In this document: one piece after another, positions 37,407 to 41,887 of the stretch
How positions within the stretch are numbered: the first letter of the stretch is position 1
Layout of the letters: every line of letters starts with the position of its first letter
Assembly: GCA_949529445.1 (NCBI GenBank)
Contig: CATISA010000050.1
Span: forward strand, 1 to 41,887
Direction of reading: 5' to 3'
Length of the DNA stretch: 41,887 bases
From: Alphaproteobacteria bacterium UBA4588
Lineage (GTDB): Bacteria > Pseudomonadota > Alphaproteobacteria > Puniceispirillales > Puniceispirillaceae
The notes under the pieces: generated by a model
Told to the model about the DNA's origin: nothing
What the model saw: the letters and a program-made list of their open reading frames with translations, nothing else
Database searches by the model: none
Program-made: the position numbers and the translations under genes

Positions 37407-38801
37407 CTAGCTGTGTTGTAGCTGCTCACCATGTGCTCTTATCCTGTCCAGGAGCGTCTGGAGTGCGGTCCAGTCATCTTGTTCTGCAATCCTGTCCCAC
37501 ACAGCTTCTACTTCCGATATCTCTAGACTAACAAGCTCTGCAGATTTCAGAGCATGACAGATATCTTCTGACTGGCGCGGCTGAAATTCTTTTAGCATGT
37601 TATGCAAGGCTGAAAGGTCAGGGTGCGTGTGCCATTGTTTATCTTCGGAGGATAATACCCCACCATATAAATCGTGAAACAGAGCATCCCAGCCATAACG
37701 ACTTGACCGTGCCGCTTTATAAAACTGTTTTGTTAGCGCATCAGCTTGTGTAGCCGACACCTCCTCTAACCCCAAACGCCAGACAAGGCGGCGCGCGAGC
37801 GAAGCTTCCATTTGCGGATAAAACATTGCCAAAGCCTGCTGCAGTACCTCTTGGTTTGTGACATGCACAAAACAATCAGCAAGCCGGCATAAGGCCCATA
37901 AAGCGGCTTCTGGCTGACGTCCATAAGCATAGCGGCTTTTCTGATCAAAATAAGCGGCGGTAAATGCTGGGTCGCAATTGGGCAAAAACCGCCATGGACC
38001 GAAGTCAAATGTCTCGCCCGTTAGATTAAAATTATCAGTGTTCATGACCCCATGCACAAAACCGGCAACCATCCATGCGCCAACCATATCCGCAATACGG
38101 GTAGTAAGAGCTGTCAGCAATGCGAGATAAAGGGTGTCTGTAGCCTGATTTGGGTCGCAGTCAGGGTAGTAATGAGTTACAACATGCCGCGCAAGCGCTT
38201 CTGTTGCCTTATCATCACCCAGATAGGCACAGCGTTGAAAACTACCAATACGGATATGACTATGGAGCAATCGCACCATGACAGCTGAGCGCGTAGGTGA
38301 CGGCTCATCATGCCGCATAAGCGCTTCACCTGTTTCAATAACACTGAATGTTTGCGACGTTGGTACATTAAGAGCAGCAAGCATCTCGGTTGCCATGATT
38401 TCACGCACGGCCCCTTTCAGGGTCAATTTACCATCTGCTGTTCTGGAATAGGGCGTTGTACCTGACCCTTTGGTTCCAAGATCCAGCAAACGTCCGGTTC
38501 CTGCTTCACGCATTTGCGCAAATAAAAACCCCCGACCATCGCCAATTTCAGGGTTATACGAGCCAAATTGATGCCCGTGATAGCGCAATGCAAGGGGCTG
38601 AGGAAAACTGCCTTTAAGGGGACGAAAATGCGCGAAATGAGCAATCCAGCTCTCATCATCTAGCCCGCCCAGCCCAACATTGTCCGCTGCTGCCTGATTG
38701 CGATAGCGCAAAACTACGCGCGGAAAAGACGCTGCCTCAACCTTATCATAGAAAGCACCACCAAGTTGTTCGTGAATTTTCTCAGGCTGAAAACGGCTCA
38801 T
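37407..38801 (-). CDS. selO: Protein adenylyltransferase SelO (YdiU/UPF0061)
   Basis: A pseudokinase-fold enzyme that transfers AMP to Ser, Thr or Tyr residues of target proteins; in E. coli it is linked to redox stress. The 464 aa length is slightly below the usual ~480. Conserved stretches are ALRYHGHQFGSYNPEIGDGRG split around the Gly-rich loop, LDLGTKGSGTTPYSR, LKGAVREIMATEML, and the active-site MNTDNFNLTGETFDFGP with its metal-binding N and D. No clear ribosome site precedes the ATG. It is convergent with the Lrp-family gene. Confidence 0.94.
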   Translation of the reverse strand: MSRFQPEKIHEQLGGAFYDKVEAASFPRVVLRYRNQAAADNVGLGGLDDESWIAHFAHFRPLKGSFPQPLALRYHGHQFGSYNPEIGDGRGFLFAQMREAGTGRLLDLGTKGSGTTPYSRTADGKLTLKGAVREIMATEMLAALNVPTSQTFSVIETGEALMRHDEPSPTRSAVMVRLLHSHIRIGSFQRCAYLGDDKATEALARHVVTHYYPDCDPNQATDTLYLALLTALTTRIADMVGAWMVAGFVHGVMNTDNFNLTGETFDFGPWRFLPNCDPAFTAAYFDQKSRYAYGRQPEAALWALCRLADCFVHVTNQEVLQQALAMFYPQMEASLARRLVWRLGLEEVSATQADALTKQFYKAARSSRYGWDALFHDLYGGVLSSEDKQWHTHPDLSALHNMLKEFQPRQSEDICHALKSAELVSLEISEVEAVWDRIAEQDDWTALQTLLDRIRAHGEQLQHS

Positions 38802-39044
38802 ATACCACGGTCCTTACCATTAAAAAAAGAGTGAGACGCGCCAAAATATTATCCTCGACGCCTCACAACACACTGGCTGCCCCTTGTCATTTACCTTTTT
38901 TTTGCCATTTTTTTCAAATTTCGACAGCTAGGGCGACAATAGAATAGACAGGCTTGCAAATCTCGTATCACGCTAAACGATATTAAAGAGTCCTGATAGC
39001 CATGACCCAGCATGTTTAACATAACCAGTAAAGGAGGTCATAGG

Positions 39045-40193
39045 ATGATATCACCGCTTCTGAATGTCCTTGAACCAATCCAGCATGCGCACGGCTTGCC
39101 AAATGCCTGCTATATTAATGATATTATGTATAAGTCAGAACAGCAGCAGATTTTCTCAGACGGCTGGGCTGCTATTGGCTTTGGCATAGATGTACCCGAT
39201 TCAGGATGTGTAAAACCACTTGAATTTTTAGGTATTCCACTCTTGTTAACCCGCACTCGTGATAATGTTGTGAAGGTGTTCGAAAATGTCTGCCGGCACC
39301 GTGGGATGATACTTGTAGAAAAAGCGGCTCGCCTTAACGGCCCTATTACCTGCCCCTATCATGCATGGTCTTATGATATGGAAGGGCATTTACGCTCAAC
39401 GCCTCATGTTGGGGGGGCTGATATTCATGAACATGACGATATTGCCTGTAGTTCGCTATCATTGAATGAGGTCTGTTCTGTCGTATGGCGCGATGTGATC
39501 TTTATTAATCTATCAGGAAAAGCAGCACCGTTTGACACTGTTGCCAAAGATTTACATGAGCGATGGTCAGAATTCGATAAGCCACTTCATTTTAGTGGCG
39601 ATGATAGCCTGTTTTCATTAACCGTAGACTGCAACTGGAAGCTTGCCGTTGAAAATTACTGTGAAGCCTATCACCTCCCCTTCATTCATCCTGGCCTGAA
39701 TAGTTATTCACGCCTTGAAGATCACTATAATATTCTGTCACATGATTCTTTTGCTGGTCAGGGGTCATATGTCTATAAACCCCAGATTTCTGATGACGGT
39801 CGAAGCTTCCCAGTATTTGAGGGCTTGCCGGATAAATGGGACACAGCAGCTGAATATTGTGCCTTTTTTCCAAATGTCCTGTTTGGCGTTCATAAAGACC
39901 ATACTTATGCCATTCTGCTGATACCCACGGCACAGGATAAAACAACAGAACGTGTTGCTATTTATTATGCTGATGAACAGGCATGTGATGATAGCTACGC
40001 AGATATGCGAGCTAAAAATACAGCTATGTGGAAAGATATTTTTGTCGAAGATATTGGTGTAGTAGAAGGTATGCAAAAAGGGCGCAATGCGCCATCTTAT
40101 GATGGTGGAAAATTCTCGCCTGTAATGGATTGTCCAACTCATCATTTTCACAAATGGGTGGCATCAGCACTCCTTGCCGAGCAGAACACCTGA
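39045..40193 (+). CDS. Rieske non-haem iron oxygenase, alpha subunit (choline/glycine-betaine monooxygenase-like)
   Basis: A 382 aa ring-hydroxylating-type oxygenase. The Rieske [2Fe-2S] site is C83/H85 and C103/H106 (CRH, 17 residues, CPYH). The mononuclear iron ligands lie in ENYCEAYHLPFIHP, with H210 and H215. EDIGVVEGMQKG near the C-terminus also fits the choline monooxygenase/GbcA branch. The start ATG 39045 follows AAAGGAGGT; an ATG at 39012 lacks a ribosome site. No reductase or ferredoxin gene adjoins it. Substrate is a guess; an N-methylated compound such as glycine betaine would yield formaldehyde and so feed formate oxidation. Confidence 0.87.
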   Translation: MISPLLNVLEPIQHAHGLPNACYINDIMYKSEQQQIFSDGWAAIGFGIDVPDSGCVKPLEFLGIPLLLTRTRDNVVKVFENVCRHRGMILVEKAARLNGPITCPYHAWSYDMEGHLRSTPHVGGADIHEHDDIACSSLSLNEVCSVVWRDVIFINLSGKAAPFDTVAKDLHERWSEFDKPLHFSGDDSLFSLTVDCNWKLAVENYCEAYHLPFIHPGLNSYSRLEDHYNILSHDSFAGQGSYVYKPQISDDGRSFPVFEGLPDKWDTAAEYCAFFPNVLFGVHKDHTYAILLIPTAQDKTTERVAIYYADEQACDDSYADMRAKNTAMWKDIFVEDIGVVEGMQKGRNAPSYDGGKFSPVMDCPTHHFHKWVASALLAEQNT

Positions 40194-40264
40194 AAAAAAC
40201 CCACTTAACCCTAGCGGCTTTCTACAATCAGATTTCTAAATGTGAACTTTCAGCGTTTTGTGAA

Positions 40265-40975
40265 CTAGGTAATTTCATCTTTGAACATCGCACTAAGCTT
40301 GCCTGATAAAACATAGTCGGTGATAAAATCACCAAGACGAATAAATTCATTGTAGAAGCGAGTACCCTCCGCGCCCTTAAGGCCACGATAATTAGAGGAC
40401 ATCTGACGAACAAGCGACAAATCTGATAAAGTCGGTGCAAGCACCACGTTCAAGCCTTCAAGATGTTTTGACAGCAAAGATAAATCACGCTGCGCTGGTG
40501 AAATCCGATTTGGCACAACAATCAGGTGAGGCGTAACTGTCATGTCACCCTCCTTCCGCTCATCCATCTCCCTCACAAATTCAAGCGTCGGACGTAAATC
40601 TGCCCATGATAGGGACGTAGGAATAATAATGCATTCGCACATCATAGCAATCTGCCAAACATTACCTGGCCAGCCAGCACCAGTATCAACAATCGTCAAT
40701 GAGTTTTCTTCGGCGCGCATTCGGCGCAAAATACTATCAACTGTAACAAGGCTCAACCCATCAAACCTATCGCTCACAGGAACATGGCGCACCTCACCCT
40801 CTTTTGATAGTGGCTCAAGTAGCTCAAAGGCGGTTCCCTGGCGATCTGTATCCAGCATCTGGATCGAACGTTCTGCAAAGCGTATGCGAAAATAATCAAA
40901 TAAAAACGCTGAAATTGTGCTTTTACCCACGCCGCCTTTAATATTGCCCACAAAGATAGACTGACCTTGTTCCAT
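40265..40975 (-). CDS. Orphan ParA-like P-loop ATPase
   Basis: A 236 aa deviant-Walker ATPase of the ParA/MinD group. KGGVGKST (13-20) is the Walker A motif with the signature lysine; QMLDTDRQGTAFELLE follows at about 41-56. TIVDTGAGWPGNVWQ and IIIPTSLSWADL are the later ATPase segments. I chose ATG 40975; the frame runs back to 41122, but that part contains a likely promoter and no homology. No parB gene or parS-like site was seen, and it is not a typical MipZ. It may position a protein or chromosomal cargo; role unknown. Confidence 0.85.
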   Translation of the reverse strand: MEQGQSIFVGNIKGGVGKSTISAFLFDYFRIRFAERSIQMLDTDRQGTAFELLEPLSKEGEVRHVPVSDRFDGLSLVTVDSILRRMRAEENSLTIVDTGAGWPGNVWQIAMMCECIIIPTSLSWADLRPTLEFVREMDERKEGDMTVTPHLIVVPNRISPAQRDLSLLSKHLEGLNVVLAPTLSDLSLVRQMSSNYRGLKGAEGTRFYNEFIRLGDFITDYVLSGKLSAMFKDEIT

Positions 40976-41316
40976 AATACGCTCAATCAAAAGCAGCACA
41001 TAGCCGCAAAAAATTATAAATTTGTGACGCCACTTTGTTGGAATCACACCTGATAAACATAAAACCCGATTTCGTTCTTTAGTAATGCAACAATATTGCC
41101 ATTCACGCCTATCGGTCTGCATTTAATCTAGAAAAACCTTGATGAGCTTTAATGTGAAGCAATAAAATAAGCTTTTTATACAAGCAAAATTGCCATATTT
41201 TTTACTATTGCGCCTAAAATGAGACCTTTCCTAAAGCTAAACGCTATCCTCTGCAGGAATAATTAGATTTTAATATTCGTGAACTTACGCAAAAATGTAA
41301 ATTTTCTTTGAAGATG
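40976..41316. other. Non-coding gap with a likely promoter for the ParA-like gene
   Basis: No gene is seen in these 341 bases. On the minus strand a perfect -10 TATAAT (41018-41013) has CCAACA 17 bases upstream as a weak -35. The implied start of transcription is near 41006, about 30 bases before the ParA-like ATG. The rest is AT-rich without clear repeats; I found no convincing terminator for the gene that ends at 41317. Confidence 0.45.
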
Positions 41317-41874
41317 TTAGAGGGCACCGCTCATATCTGCGAGTGTCTTTGCTTGAGTATAGAGAGTACGCGTTTCATCTACATAAACATCTCGCGTGAT
41401 ATGCCCATCATGGAACAAGCCTTTTAAGGCAATCATATTTTTCTCAATTAACTCCAATTCCTCAATAACTGGGGCGGATTCGGATATTGACACCTGTTTT
41501 TTGGGGGCAGCAATCGGCATCCGACGAAAAATTTTAAAATCCTCCTCAGCTTCAGTAGATTTCAGATCCTGACTATCTCTCAGGCTGTTATCAGAGTCAC
41601 TGTTCGAGGCGTGAACAGCAGAGCCCGGCACCTGCGGAGGCGCTGCATTATGGACTTGATCTTCGATATGAGTGAGATCTGTAATGCGCGGCTCACCTTT
41701 ACTATGCCTTGCAGAGCCAGCACGCCCTGACATGTGAGATTGGTGCGGCGCCTCATTGCGTTTGGCTATCCTGATTATAAAAAGCAAAATAAGAAAAAAG
41801 GCCATGACAACACCGCCAAGTATCATCACATCCTGTTCAGCTGCCATAATGCCTGCAACGCCTGCAAAATCCAC
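41317..41874 (-). CDS. Membrane-anchored protein of unknown function, SHOCT-like C-terminus
   Basis: A 185 aa protein I do not recognise. Residues ~17-38 form one membrane helix (VMILGGVVMAFFLILLFII) followed by positive residues, so most of the protein is probably cytoplasmic. Residues ~40-130 are low-complexity, rich in Ser, Asp, His and Glu, and likely disordered. The end, IEELELIEKNMIALKGLFHD through TRDVYVDETRTLY, is helical and resembles a SHOCT-type short oligomerisation element. The start GTG 41874 has AGGAAG upstream; ATG 41847 is an alternative. The gene ends 13 bases from the window edge side, so its upstream partners are not visible. Confidence 0.65.
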   Translation of the reverse strand: MDFAGVAGIMAAEQDVMILGGVVMAFFLILLFIIRIAKRNEAPHQSHMSGRAGSARHSKGEPRITDLTHIEDQVHNAAPPQVPGSAVHASNSDSDNSLRDSQDLKSTEAEEDFKIFRRMPIAAPKKQVSISESAPVIEELELIEKNMIALKGLFHDGHITRDVYVDETRTLYTQAKTLADMSGAL

Positions 41875-41887
41875 CAGAAACTTCCTA

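Noticed and set aside
39765-40151. 128-residue open frame antisense to the Rieske oxygenase gene
   Set aside because: It lies wholly inside a well-supported gene and shows no recognisable domain; it is a shadow frame.
40976-41122. 49-residue N-terminal extension of the ParA-like protein
   Set aside because: It would run through a perfect TATAAT element and lacks similarity to ParA proteins, which begin a few residues before the Walker A motif.
1-41887. Mobile elements, CRISPR arrays, integrons or tRNA-borne attachment sites
   Set aside because: No transposase, integrase, spaced direct repeats or duplicated tRNA ends were seen; both tRNA genes are intact and flanked by housekeeping genes.

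Overview
The window is one ordinary chromosomal stretch of an alphaproteobacterium. The evidence is the one-step 5-aminolevulinate synthase (ALAS route to haem), an NAD-dependent formate dehydrogenase of the fused-subunit FDH1 type, a SUF operon led by an Rrf2/IscR-like regulator and carrying SufT and an Atm1-like exporter, and very compact gene packing with many ATGA or TAATG overlaps. The mix of leucine degradation, formate oxidation, an orphan Rieske oxygenase and moderate GC suggests a marine heterotroph, perhaps of the SAR116 type; that lineage guess is inference. No phage, insertion sequence, CRISPR array or integron was seen.

Layout. 1-90 is the tail of a small DUF3553-like protein. 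242-4796 holds formate dehydrogenase (fused NuoE/NuoF-type subunit plus catalytic alpha subunit). 4950-7381 holds haem genes (ALAS, ferrochelatase). 7404-14634 is a complete leucine/isovalerate operon: promoter with operator-like palindrome, TetR regulator, isovaleryl-CoA dehydrogenase, both methylcrotonyl-CoA carboxylase subunits, HMG-CoA lyase and methylglutaconyl-CoA hydratase. tRNA-Gly(TCC) follows, then an EamA exporter, a histone-deacetylase-like hydrolase on the minus strand and an ammonium transporter ending in a strong terminator.

18484-24439 is a minus-strand run: fdhD and mobA (Mo cofactor maturation for the formate dehydrogenase), kdsD, queA, tgt and queG. Three of the four steps around queuosine modification of tRNA are thus adjacent (Tgt, QueA, QueG). 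NAD kinase (plus strand) faces the end of the SUF operon. The SUF run (minus, 34407 down to 25366) is iscR/sufR, sufB, sufC, sufD, sufS, sufT, sufA, an Atm1-type ABC exporter and an alpha/beta hydrolase. Its upstream region has an IscR type-1-like palindrome directly abutting a Fur-like box.

34680-41874 holds hspQ, rpmF, tRNA-Ala(TGC), alanine dehydrogenase with a divergent Lrp-family regulator, SelO, an orphan Rieske oxygenase, an orphan ParA-like ATPase and a membrane-anchored protein of unknown role.

Most notable points: an apparent frameshift at the C-terminus of kdsD that breaks an ancestral ATGA overlap with queA; a queG reading frame whose conserved N-terminus has no ATG/GTG/TTG start; paired IscR/Fur-like sites ahead of the SUF operon; a cluster of TTAATCA heptamers ahead of amt; and the SUF-Atm1-hydrolase operon. 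I did not find an obviously new multi-gene system.
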